Assembly (NCBI RefSeq): GCF_000006445.2 | Contig: NC_006048.2 | Coordinates: forward strand, 1,674,001 to 1,738,000 | Length of the DNA stretch: 64,000 nt | Reading direction: 5' to 3' | DNA from: Debaryomyces hansenii CBS767 | Lineage: Eukaryota; Ascomycota; Pichiomycetes; Serinales; Debaryomycetaceae | Shown here: in pieces, positions 37,633 through 46,063 of the stretch | Layout of the letters: every line of letters begins with the position of its first letter | Numbering within the stretch: position 1 is the stretch's first letter | Translations under genes and position numbers: made by a program | The notes under the pieces: generated by a model | What the model was told of the DNA's origin: nothing | Seen by the model: only the letters and a program-made list of their open reading frames with translations | Database searches by the model: none

Positions 37633-38230
37633 TATAGGCTCGAATAAATAAGAAATGTAGCAAGCATAGCAATCGTGGATCGGGCATCAATGCTCGAAGC
37701 AACCGATGAAACACTAGGTTTTGGACGTGCAGAAGTGGTGTTGGGCTCTGGATGTGCGGACAAACAAAAGGAATTAGAACTTCCTACATTGTATGATATT
37801 TTGAAGCGTGTCGAGAACACGGGGTGTGTTTGCGGACTAACTATTAGCCTGCGCGAGACGGCATTTTGCGGCCATTCGTACAGCAAGTGTTTTGGTTGCT
37901 GAATGGTGAAGAGGATGTTTAGAGGTGATGGCACTTCAAATAGTTGTAAAAGGGTATTTGTAGAGTGTAGATGAGAATAGATTACATGCGCAGTGGCTAA
38001 ATTAATGGCTACTCAAATATAGAAGAAGTACATCGTTAAGGCCACCTAATTCGCTACAAGTGGAACCTAACAAGCTTTGTTCTTCCGATATGGGGTAGGT
38101 GTGATTTAGAATTATATTATAGTTTCTATGTCGTCATATATAAGCACAACGACTCGTATTGTTGACAGTTGCAATATTCTGCCTGTAGCCACCCAACTCA
38201 TCGATCTACGCAGAACAAAATTTTTTTGCG

Positions 38231-38242
38231 ATGAAATACTAA
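38231..38242 (+). other. Three-codon uORF ahead of YVH1
   Basis: ATG AAA TAC TAA, ending 21 nt before the YVH1 ATG. It matters only if the mRNA begins upstream of 38231. Confidence 0.3.
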
Positions 38243-38263
38243 ACATTCTGCTATCCACCAATA

Positions 38264-39232
38264 ATGATTTACCGTATACTAGGGGGCATCTACCTATCTT
38301 CTATCGAACCATTGAATAACAATGTGGACTTCAAACATCAATATAATGTAACTCATATAATTTCGGCGATTCCGGGCACTATTCCAAATAATTATGTCCA
38401 CGATTATGTGCATAAGCAAATTGACATCACAGACGAAGAAACCAGCAATATAATACAACACTTCCCCGAAACAAACGATTTCATAGATTCGTGTTTATTC
38501 CCACCAGGTACTACTACTGACAAGCATCATGGAGCTATTTTAATCCACTGTGCTCAAGGAGTATCCAGATCTGTCACACTCATAGTGGCATACTTGATGT
38601 ACAGGTATAAATTAACAAAAGACCAAGCACTACACGCCGTCAAACGTAAATTTGCACCAGCATGTCCTAACGATGGATTCCAAAAACAATTACAATTATA
38701 TGCTGACTTAAAATTCAAAGTTGACACTACCAGCCCATTGTATAGGCAACTTTTCATTGACTTAAACATTCAGGCAGATCCATCTGGTCGTTCATTACAG
38801 GAGTTAAATATGTTTTCATCCACAACTGCCTCACAATCTGAGATAGATAAGCAGGCAGAGTTACGTTGCAAAAAGTGTAGACAGGTTTTGGCACTCGAGA
38901 GTCAAATTGAAAACCATTTGTCTCCTGATGCATCATCTCGACAAGCTCAATTCATAAAGAGGGCCCCAAATTCAAGAAGAATCATTTCAGCACAAGAAGC
39001 TTCTGACTCGTGTTCTCATTATTTCGTAAGAGAGCCGTTAATTTGGATGAGATCAGAATTAGAAGATAAAGGTGAGATTGAGGGTAAATTCAATTGTCCT
39101 AAATGTGACAGTAAGGTTGGAGGATACAGCTGGAAGGGGTCAAGATGTTCATGTGGGAAATGGATGATCCCTGCTTTACATTTGCAATGCGCTAAGATCG
39201 ATAATATTAAAAGCATTCCTACCCATCGCTAG
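38264..39232 (+). CDS. YVH1: YVH1, dual-specificity phosphatase in 60S maturation
   Basis: Yvh1 releases Mrt4 from pre-60S particles, a role that needs its zinc domain; it also has phosphatase activity. The 322 residues (364 in S. cerevisiae) hold an N-terminal DSP domain with the P-loop HCAQGVSRS (Cys96, Arg102) and a likely acid at Asp54 or Asp57. The C-terminal zinc part has CKKC, CSHYF, CPKC and CSCGKWMIPALHLQ motifs. The start is the first ATG after a three-codon uORF. Its stop is 18 bp from the stop of the gene on the other strand. Confidence 0.95.
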   Translation: MIYRILGGIYLSSIEPLNNNVDFKHQYNVTHIISAIPGTIPNNYVHDYVHKQIDITDEETSNIIQHFPETNDFIDSCLFPPGTTTDKHHGAILIHCAQGVSRSVTLIVAYLMYRYKLTKDQALHAVKRKFAPACPNDGFQKQLQLYADLKFKVDTTSPLYRQLFIDLNIQADPSGRSLQELNMFSSTTASQSEIDKQAELRCKKCRQVLALESQIENHLSPDASSRQAQFIKRAPNSRRIISAQEASDSCSHYFVREPLIWMRSELEDKGEIEGKFNCPKCDSKVGGYSWKGSRCSCGKWMIPALHLQCAKIDNIKSIPTHR

Positions 39233-39250
39233 TTAATTATATAGAGCTAA

Positions 39251-40234
39251 TTATTGTTCGTCAATTATCATATCTAAATCAGACTGATCATTCTGATTAT
39301 TTTCATCGCTTTCATCCCTATATCCTTGGCCTGTAGAATACAAATTGCTCGAATTAGGATTTACTATGCTTATAGGACTTGTACTGGTTATACTAGTAGG
39401 ATTGGTAGCGATACTTCTACCAGAGTTCAAGTTGGTATTAACTGTTGTAGCTGTCGTCCCAGTATTTATCAACATATTCGGTATATGGTCCATCACTATA
39501 CTATGGTCGTCTTGGTACTCAACCTCTTCTGCCATGAAACCTTCATCTTCATTTAAACTATGATCATCTAAATCAATTTCATCTTGTTCCTCTTGTACTT
39601 CTCCAAATTCATCGTCTTCAAAGTCGTCATCATTGGTAACGTCATCCGCATTCGGAATATTTGCGTCTAAGTCTATCTCTGGTTCCTCTTCTTCATTAAT
39701 GCTTTGATTAGGTACTCCATTGATAGAGCTGTCGGGCGCATCGCCATTCTCGGCTGTTGGGATAAACGACCCTTCTTGCTGTTCACTCATATTGAAGTGT
39801 CTTGCCTCTTCAAAGTCAATCTGCTCCATTGTTTTCCCAACACCCGCGGGTATTATGCTGGTGTATCCTATGTTTCGTATCTGTTGTAATCTATCTAGTT
39901 TCCTCTGGATTAATGGTGTCAATAATGGTAAATCCTGCTTATTTCCGCTTTGATTGCTTATGGTATATTCCAACTGTGATAAACTGGCCCCTGGATATTC
40001 TGCTGAATACGCCAGTAATGGTGGTGCAAATAACAGTCGAATATGTCTTCTTTGATCTTCCAATTGCTCTTGTGTTACGTTATTATTAGTAGTATTAGTT
40101 GCACCATTAGAATTTGTATTGTTGGCGTTATGCATATTAAAAGTCCTTCTATGGAAATCAGACGAATCTATACCATCATCATCGTGTCTCCATAGTTTAT
40201 AAAGGCTGTCCGAGAATAAAGAAGGGGAGTACAT
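39251..40234 (-). CDS. Probable APC15/Mnd2-like subunit of the anaphase-promoting complex
   Basis: The first ATG is at 40234 (327 residues); the frame runs back to a TTG that I reject. The N-terminus has SDSLYKLWRHDDD, and residues about 110-135 read LDRLQQIRNIGYTSIIPAGVGKTMEQ. The latter resembles the fungal Apc15/Mnd2 core, where a Gly-Tyr/Trp turn is followed by Pro-x-Gly-x-x-Lys-Thr-Met. The C-terminal half is very acidic (EDDEFGEVQEEQDEIDLDD) and Asn/Ser-rich, as in Mnd2, which restrains APC/C-Ama1 in meiosis. The family match is from memory of a short motif, so it is tentative. CDC27, another APC subunit, is 9 kb away, with no clear link. Confidence 0.55.
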   Translation of the reverse strand: MYSPSLFSDSLYKLWRHDDDGIDSSDFHRRTFNMHNANNTNSNGATNTTNNNVTQEQLEDQRRHIRLLFAPPLLAYSAEYPGASLSQLEYTISNQSGNKQDLPLLTPLIQRKLDRLQQIRNIGYTSIIPAGVGKTMEQIDFEEARHFNMSEQQEGSFIPTAENGDAPDSSINGVPNQSINEEEEPEIDLDANIPNADDVTNDDDFEDDEFGEVQEEQDEIDLDDHSLNEDEGFMAEEVEYQDDHSIVMDHIPNMLINTGTTATTVNTNLNSGRSIATNPTSITSTSPISIVNPNSSNLYSTGQGYRDESDENNQNDQSDLDMIIDEQ

Positions 40235-40891
40235 TATCGAGTACTTTTGTATATTCAATCCTTAATGTATCGTACAACTTGATCTATTTATTTGTGTTTG
40301 GATTTTTACTATGCGCGCAGGCAACACTGATTATCATCATTGCAAAAAATGACAATATGCTAACTTCGCTGGATACACAGACTTAAAAATGCATAGTTAG
40401 ACATTTTGTGAGACATGGTTGTTATGCCATATCATTCATTCATCTTTTCTCATTTTTAAATTTGAAGAGAATTCAAATTCCTACCTGTTTGCTCTCTTCA
40501 TGAAGATTTTGACGGTTGCAGCCAACATCAATAGTGTCGGGAGCTGAAGACAATTCCTATATAGCTACTTACTTATGTCATCTGTTAAGTCTATATTGTC
40601 AAATGAAGCAACATTTATTTCTAAGAAGTAATGGTTTCATTTAAATATATTGTAGAATTTCAGGAAATTTTGCAAGAATCTAAATAAATAACAAAGCTTG
40701 GTTTACTTCAAGTATAGATTCATGTATAACAAATATCTGACAAAGGCCGGTTTTGATAATGCCTTACGCTGGAATGAATAAGGTAAACATTTATATTCTA
40801 CAATATTTCTTTGGTTTGTAAATTTTTTTCGCAGCCGAAGGGTGAATTGAATACTCTATAAATCACCATGCAATTAGAACTATGGACAAAA
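40235..40891. other. Intergenic between the APC15-like gene and NCS2
   Basis: 657 bp. Both flanking genes run on the minus strand, so this holds the promoter of the APC15-like gene and the NCS2 3' flank. An 8-bp inverted repeat (AATTTGAA/TTCAAATT, 5-nt loop) is at 40459-40479. No tRNA or snoRNA could be supported. Confidence 0.5.
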
Positions 40892-42238
40892 CTATTGATC
40901 GTCTTCATCATCAGTTAATATGTATTCATTGAGTATCTCTCTTTCTTCGTCATTTGCCGGATACTTTATGGGCCATATGAATCCGCTCTCATTCTTAATA
41001 CCGCTAATAGTCACAGTACAACCATAGCATATATTAATGGGTGTTTTACTTTGAGTACTGCTGGGCTCTTCAATGAGACTGGATGCTTTCTTATATTGCT
41101 CTGCGTATTCCTTTTCTTCTTCAGTCTCTAATGGAGCCGCTTTATTAACAGTGATACGCCTTAACCATTCCTTAGGGTCTTGATGAATTTCTGTTCCACA
41201 AACTTGACATATACTCGAGTCTTCTTCGAATTTGGGAGCTCCTAATTTGTCACCAGTTTTAACAACCGTGGATGCGGTAGATGCGTACCCTGTTGCATCC
41301 AACTGATTGAAATAGTTTGTTGTAAGGTCTCTAATAGTCATATTTTTAGTAATTTTGGATACTGGCTTAGTGGACTCAACAGCGAAAGTATCTAATTCCG
41401 ATAATTTGCTATAGGCCAAAATCTCTGCAAATAGAACATCTCTTAATGGAAATATTATCTTATAATCCTTATTACGGAAATTTACCGAATGATCTGACAC
41501 CGTTTGATATATTGACGACCCTCTCCCCTTCACAGTAAGTGCTATAATTTCATTAGCGATTCTAGTCATACTATGTCCGTATAAAATAGTTTCGCACGAT
41601 TCCAAGCATGCTGTTCGTAAGATCAACTCATCATATATGATGGTCAATAAGTCTTCCAACGACGATTTATTCGGACACAAATCTAACACTTCCGATAAAG
41701 TATAGTCCCTGTCATGATGAATAGATTGTGAATATGCTGTAAAGTCTCCATTCAAAACAATTTTTTCCAAAAGAGATTGGTCAAGTACATACGATTCCAA
41801 ACTGAGGATCTTATATGTGATATTAATTGGCTTGAAACGTTGAACCAATTGTTCAAGCACATCCTTAACGGATCTGTCCAACGCCTTGAGTTCATATTCG
41901 TTTATGTTTAACAATACTAACTCGAATCCTTGCTTACCTTTATGCATGTCAAACTGTTCCTTTAAAAGCGACGTCATTACATCCACTAATACAAGCGACG
42001 AAACTCCACACGACAAAGTCAACAATACCTTCTGTACTGGCGAGTTTTCTTCATTTTTACCATATTTTACCTTATATTTTTCATCTTGCATTTGCTTTCT
42101 TTGTTTCCCTCTAATGAATCTTACGAAGCAATCTTTACAAAATTTCTCTTTTCTAGAGATCAATATTGCAGTTTCTGTCTTACAACGCAGACATGGGATA
42201 TTTTCACTAACATCTAAATACTGTATAGGCTGGCTCAT
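40892..42238 (-). CDS. NCS2: NCS2 (CTU2), tRNA wobble-uridine thiolation
   Basis: Ncs2 works with Ncs6 and Urm1 to add the 2-thio group to U34 of Lys, Glu and Gln tRNAs in the cytosol. The 448 residues show the family N-terminus with CLRC (Cys16, Cys19) and CKDC (Cys34, Cys37), a degenerate PP-loop LTLSCGVSSLVL, the NEIIALTVKGRG segment, and a C-terminal CQVCGTEIH/CYGC zinc pair. Ncs6 would carry an intact PP-loop, so this is Ncs2. It is divergent from COX23 across 188 bp. Confidence 0.93.
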   Translation of the reverse strand: MSQPIQYLDVSENIPCLRCKTETAILISRKEKFCKDCFVRFIRGKQRKQMQDEKYKVKYGKNEENSPVQKVLLTLSCGVSSLVLVDVMTSLLKEQFDMHKGKQGFELVLLNINEYELKALDRSVKDVLEQLVQRFKPINITYKILSLESYVLDQSLLEKIVLNGDFTAYSQSIHHDRDYTLSEVLDLCPNKSSLEDLLTIIYDELILRTACLESCETILYGHSMTRIANEIIALTVKGRGSSIYQTVSDHSVNFRNKDYKIIFPLRDVLFAEILAYSKLSELDTFAVESTKPVSKITKNMTIRDLTTNYFNQLDATGYASTASTVVKTGDKLGAPKFEEDSSICQVCGTEIHQDPKEWLRRITVNKAAPLETEEEKEYAEQYKKASSLIEEPSSTQSKTPINICYGCTVTISGIKNESGFIWPIKYPANDEEREILNEYILTDDEDDQ

Positions 42239-42426
42239 GCTTGTGTCTGACTTGCAACTATATGTTGTTGTAGAGCATCAAGATGATGGAATTTTTTTTT
42301 GATATCTATCTGGTTATGAAGCCCGTCAACAAATAATTTATCCTGCATATACTTCACAAGTCTCAATATCAAAAAGTCACATATATGGCACTCTAACAAC
42401 TGGATCTTGTAGATGTATTCGTTAAA

Positions 42427-42807
42427 ATGTCGGACGAGAGCCAGATAAACCAAGAAAATCAAAAGGAAACCAGAAAAAAGGATGATAGTCCTCTAACCAC
42501 CGATGAGGTTATAAAAGATAAAGGAAAAGTTGATTTTACCAAGGGTGGTGTTGAAAATTACAAATTTTATCCTGATAATCCAGTCAACCATCGTCACAAA
42601 TACAGATGGTCTATGAAGGAACCATCCAAGTACTATGATCCATGTGAAGAAAGTAGACAAGCGTCAATTAATTGTATGTTGAGAAATCAAGAAGATAAGA
42701 CAGTATGTCAGGATTTTTTTGACGCATATAAGGAATGTAAAAAAGACTTCTTCAACAAAAAGGTAGCAGATAGAAGACAAGGTAAAGGAGGATGGGGAAT
42801 TTGGTAA
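42427..42807 (+). CDS. COX23: COX23, twin CX9C protein of the intermembrane space
   Basis: Cox23 takes part in cytochrome c oxidase assembly in the mitochondrial intermembrane space and is imported by the Mia40 disulfide relay. The 126 residues carry both CX9C pairs, Cys73/Cys83 and Cys94/Cys104, in YDPCEESRQASINC and CQDFFDAYKEC, the segment typical of Cox23. The polar N-terminus is shorter than in S. cerevisiae (151). It converges on the next gene, with 83 bp between the stops. Confidence 0.93.
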   Translation: MSDESQINQENQKETRKKDDSPLTTDEVIKDKGKVDFTKGGVENYKFYPDNPVNHRHKYRWSMKEPSKYYDPCEESRQASINCMLRNQEDKTVCQDFFDAYKECKKDFFNKKVADRRQGKGGWGIW

Positions 42808-42890
42808 AAAATTCAATTTCATGTGAATAGTAAACTATGTAAATAAATAACAATTGATTAAGTTCAGGTATGTAATGCCAATATATTTTT

Positions 42891-45404
42891 TTAAACGATA
42901 CTGTAGCTCAGATTACCACCGCCAAACGAAACATTACCATAATTAGTCTTTTTATAATGTCCTTTCAAGACAGTGTCCAAGGAGGCTTCATGATAAGGGT
43001 CCTCCCATTCCACTTCTTCATCACTTTCGTCAGATAGTAAATCAGGATCAGTAAAAGATCCCTCAGGAGGCGGCGATTCATTGAGCAAGCCGTTGAAAAA
43101 ACGATGGAAGAGTGCACCATCATCTTGATCAGTACTACTAGACCTTGAATTTGCATGCTTCTCAAGCTGGTAAACATTTTTATAATCAAGTAACGCTCTG
43201 GTGTTTTGAATTTCGATCCGGCCGGTTTTCCTGTCTAAGGAACAAAGCAATATAGTCTTCTTTGAATCTGTTAACTTATAATTACGAGTCTTTTTGAGCT
43301 GTTTCTGATATTTACTTTTCCGTTCTTCAGAAACAAAATTGAGTTTATATTCAATATGGTTGTTTAGGAATTGACAGATGTCAATAGTTAAGGTGAATAG
43401 GATATAATTCAATTGGATATTAAGAAGACAATGCTCTTGACAAGTGGCGAATTTAACCAACCTATCTGTGAGTTTTTTCTCCCACTCCTGAAGAAAGTAA
43501 GTTTTCTTATAATCCGTATATGACATTCCTCTCTTGAATCTTTCATTTTCTATAAGGGGTATAGGAATGTCACTGCTTCTTATGAAGCCAAAGAATTTTG
43601 TCAAGTCATACATGCTATCGCGAAGACCTCTTGCCAAATCTATAGTTTCCTTTTGAACGCTTGCGTTTTGGCTTTTAAAACCCTCTAAGTTAATATTAGC
43701 TCTATTCAACTGTTCAAGGAAAAAAGATTCTTCAAATTGAGCAAAGGGTTGAATTTTCATCCACTCTAATAGCTGTAATCTGACTCTATTTGACTTAGTC
43801 CTTGCTAAGTGTAAGCACCTCATAGGCAAATGATTCTTATCTCTTATTCTAGTGAGGAACCGAAGGTCATTGTTTTTAAAATCAATGATTTTTCCAACGA
43901 CAGGGATTGTAAATGGCTTGATCAGCTTGGAACTAAATTTGGGACCGACTCTACCATTTTCTGTTCTAACCCGTACAATTTCCCCATCTAGGCTTTTTAG
44001 GATTTTCAATTGTTTCATAATTACCTTATCACGAGGTCCACTCAGCGTTTCAGGGTTTATTCCCAAGAAAAACTCTTGATAACTATTGATCTGTGAGGCT
44101 TGTTGAGCAAAGTCATCTAGATAGTTATCTTCACGAGTAATTGGAGTAATCGAGAAAATTCCTTGCAATGCTTTGTTCCTATAATCGACGGCTGAAAATA
44201 CCAAATCCAAAGGAAAACCTACATTGAAAAACGAGTAATTTAAGGTGAAGCTGGAACCCGAGGTCAAGAATGAACTGTATGTAACATCCATGATGCTATG
44301 CTTCTGTGCGTACGTCAAATTATTCAATTTAGCTTTTGCTTTCGTTTTTGCTTTGGTTCTTATTTGGGGTTTATTCGAAGACGCTATGAAATTAGTAGGA
44401 CCTAAATCATTCCCCGATGCTAGTTTCTTCTTCTTTTTCATGGGTGCAGGCATTTCATCGAAATCATTCTTTCTTTTATGTAACGGTATTTTATCGTGCA
44501 GTGTATGGTTCTTCTCCAGGTCAGACCAAAGCTTACCTGATACTCGTTTCTGCAAAAATAAATCCATAATAGAATCTAAATTTCCTATCAAATCATCAGG
44601 TAACTCAGAACGAATTGATGAGGCCGCGTGGTTCGAATGGCCATTGAATATCGGTGATCGAATAGGGAATACCTTTAAGTACTTAAAGAAATTCTGGGTA
44701 TGGAACAATTCAAAATGCAAATCATTTAATTCTTTCAGCCACGATTTTCCAGCCTTAGTATTTGCAGGCCCCGGTGAAGGGGCCCTTTCGTCATCGTGCA
44801 ACCACGATCTAACCCTTATCGCATTTTGCCGTCTTAGCGGAATCGCATCATTATAGGATGATATAAGCGTATTAGTATTGGTATGGTTTTGCCGAGCACT
44901 TGAAAGTAGCAATCTTTCGTTCGATTGTATATCTGAACGCAAATTCTCAGGCTCCAGCTCCCCACCGTCGTCGCTATCATCGTCGTCGTCATAGTCGTCG
45001 AACCGCTCATCAAAACTATCCTCCACATTATCATCCATATCTTCCTCGTAATCGTCATCAAATTCCTCGTCAAAAAGGTCGTTATTTTCATTATGCCCCA
45101 TCAGGACTCGGTCGATGTTTCTTATCTGTATGGGTATAGTTTGGTTGCTGATATTCAATTCGTTTCCATATACCGAGCTATATCTATTGGGATGTCCTGG
45201 AGCCCCTCTATCACCACCTGCGCCTTGCTCTGCTGTCCGTGGAACGTTTCTTCTCTCCATTTCCTCCTCTCGCCGAAGTACTAAAGTCGATAGGAGGTTA
45301 ATCGTATTCAATCGCGTTGCGTATTGCTCGCTTATGTGGCTATCCTCACTACTGTCACTTTCAGATGTAGTTTCGTATGTTTCAGGAGTTGACTGAGGAG
45401 GCAT
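42891..45404 (-). CDS. Large acidic protein, possibly Vid24-fold related
   Basis: I cannot name this 837-residue protein. The first 210 residues are disordered, with a Ser/Glu start and a dense Asp/Glu block (about 110-155). A basic KKKKK patch near 325 could be a nuclear signal. The conserved part starts near 370 with SSFLTSGSSFTLNYSFFNVG, LVFSAVDYRNKALQGIFSI, a DGEIVRV strand and LRFLTRIRDKNHLP. The alternation of strands resembles the Vid24/Gid4 barrel of GID-ligase receptors, but the match is weak. A helical C-terminal part and another acidic stretch (LLSDESDEEVEWEDPYHE) follow. It has no signal peptide or membrane segment. A member of a different regulatory family is equally possible. 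Confidence 0.7.
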   Translation of the reverse strand: MPPQSTPETYETTSESDSSEDSHISEQYATRLNTINLLSTLVLRREEEMERRNVPRTAEQGAGGDRGAPGHPNRYSSVYGNELNISNQTIPIQIRNIDRVLMGHNENNDLFDEEFDDDYEEDMDDNVEDSFDERFDDYDDDDDSDDGGELEPENLRSDIQSNERLLLSSARQNHTNTNTLISSYNDAIPLRRQNAIRVRSWLHDDERAPSPGPANTKAGKSWLKELNDLHFELFHTQNFFKYLKVFPIRSPIFNGHSNHAASSIRSELPDDLIGNLDSIMDLFLQKRVSGKLWSDLEKNHTLHDKIPLHKRKNDFDEMPAPMKKKKKLASGNDLGPTNFIASSNKPQIRTKAKTKAKAKLNNLTYAQKHSIMDVTYSSFLTSGSSFTLNYSFFNVGFPLDLVFSAVDYRNKALQGIFSITPITREDNYLDDFAQQASQINSYQEFFLGINPETLSGPRDKVIMKQLKILKSLDGEIVRVRTENGRVGPKFSSKLIKPFTIPVVGKIIDFKNNDLRFLTRIRDKNHLPMRCLHLARTKSNRVRLQLLEWMKIQPFAQFEESFFLEQLNRANINLEGFKSQNASVQKETIDLARGLRDSMYDLTKFFGFIRSSDIPIPLIENERFKRGMSYTDYKKTYFLQEWEKKLTDRLVKFATCQEHCLLNIQLNYILFTLTIDICQFLNNHIEYKLNFVSEERKSKYQKQLKKTRNYKLTDSKKTILLCSLDRKTGRIEIQNTRALLDYKNVYQLEKHANSRSSSTDQDDGALFHRFFNGLLNESPPPEGSFTDPDLLSDESDEEVEWEDPYHEASLDTVLKGHYKKTNYGNVSFGGGNLSYSIV

Positions 45405-46063
45405 TTAAATATCTAGCTACAACAATCCTAAAACTATCGAACTATCGATGCTGAAAATCATTATATTCTGCTACTTCTTATTCTATTATCTAATAGCCAT
45501 ATCGGTACTGCACATAAAAAATACCAGCCTTCTTTGTGCTGTACCCTATGCCAATCATCCAATACTGGCTCAATAACACCATAAGTCATCATAGAGGTCG
45601 CAAGTCTGTATAAAATAACCATGTGTCAAGTAAGATGATTCAGACCCCATTTTGGTAGAATTAATTCGTATAAACACTTACCTCGTCCTTTCAAGGTCTA
45701 TTTGATGTTCTGGACCCCTCTGTATCAAATATTTCGTAATAGCATTAAATATCACATGACACAAAGAGCCGTTAGACGCACGACATTTTGCTTCACCATG
45801 CGACATGCGCGACATGCGTCATTACAAAAAAGACCTAGAATTCATACCAACATGAAATAAAAACAAGTTACAACGACGGCGGCTAGCAAGGAATAAATTC
45901 AATATACTGGCAAGAAAGACTCACGTATAGGATAGTTAGCTTAAAAGAACACATAGAGTGTAATAGAAGTTGAATTATCAAAAAAATCGGGATTTGAAAC
46001 ACGGCAATAAGTAATACGACACGAACGATAACGATAACACAATAATTTCATAGAAGAGAGAAA
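45405..46063. other. Divergent promoter between the acidic protein gene and BOI2
   Basis: 659 bp. Two adjacent 9-bp copies of CGACATGCG lie at 45801-45818, with a partial third copy just before. Poly-A and AACGATAACGATAACAC stretches precede BOI2. No RNA gene was recognised. Confidence 0.5.
45801..45818. repeat. Tandem CGACATGCG pair
   Basis: Two exact adjacent 9-bp units about 250 bp upstream of BOI2, in an otherwise AT-rich spacer. They may be paired binding sites. Confidence 0.7.

Larger units (their letters stand above)
37050..38090 (-). ncRNA. Candidate telomerase RNA (TLC1/TER), boundaries approximate
   Basis: Between CIT1 and YVH1 lies about 1 kb of DNA with no convincing protein frame and a clearly higher GC content than neighbouring spacers. 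On the minus strand three features occur in the order expected for yeast telomerase RNA. First is a TATA-like element at 38137-38142. Next, at 37632-37614, is a C/A-rich segment CCCTGACCTCAACATCCCT bounded by CCCT direct repeats, as a template with an alignment region must be. Last is ATTTTTTGG at 37094-37086, an exact Sm-type site. Template to Sm is about 520 nt, and the template would lie some 440 nt from the 5' end; in S. cerevisiae TLC1 the template is near 470 of 1,157 nt and the Sm site is close to the 3' end. Short frames in both strands (up to 121 codons) show no family motif. Alternatives are another Sm-class or unrelated long RNA, or a decayed gene. I did not find a proven pseudoknot, Ku hairpin or Est1 arm. 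Confidence 0.5.

Noticed and set aside
37569..37934. 121-codon frame on the minus strand in the candidate RNA locus
   Set aside because: No family motif, ends in a Ser/Pro-rich low-information sequence and overlaps frames on the other strand. I treat it as chance, though a fast-evolving gene cannot be excluded.
44245..44856. 203-codon frame opposite the large acidic protein
   Set aside because: Antisense shadow of a gene with a clear ATG and conserved folding segments; no motif of its own.
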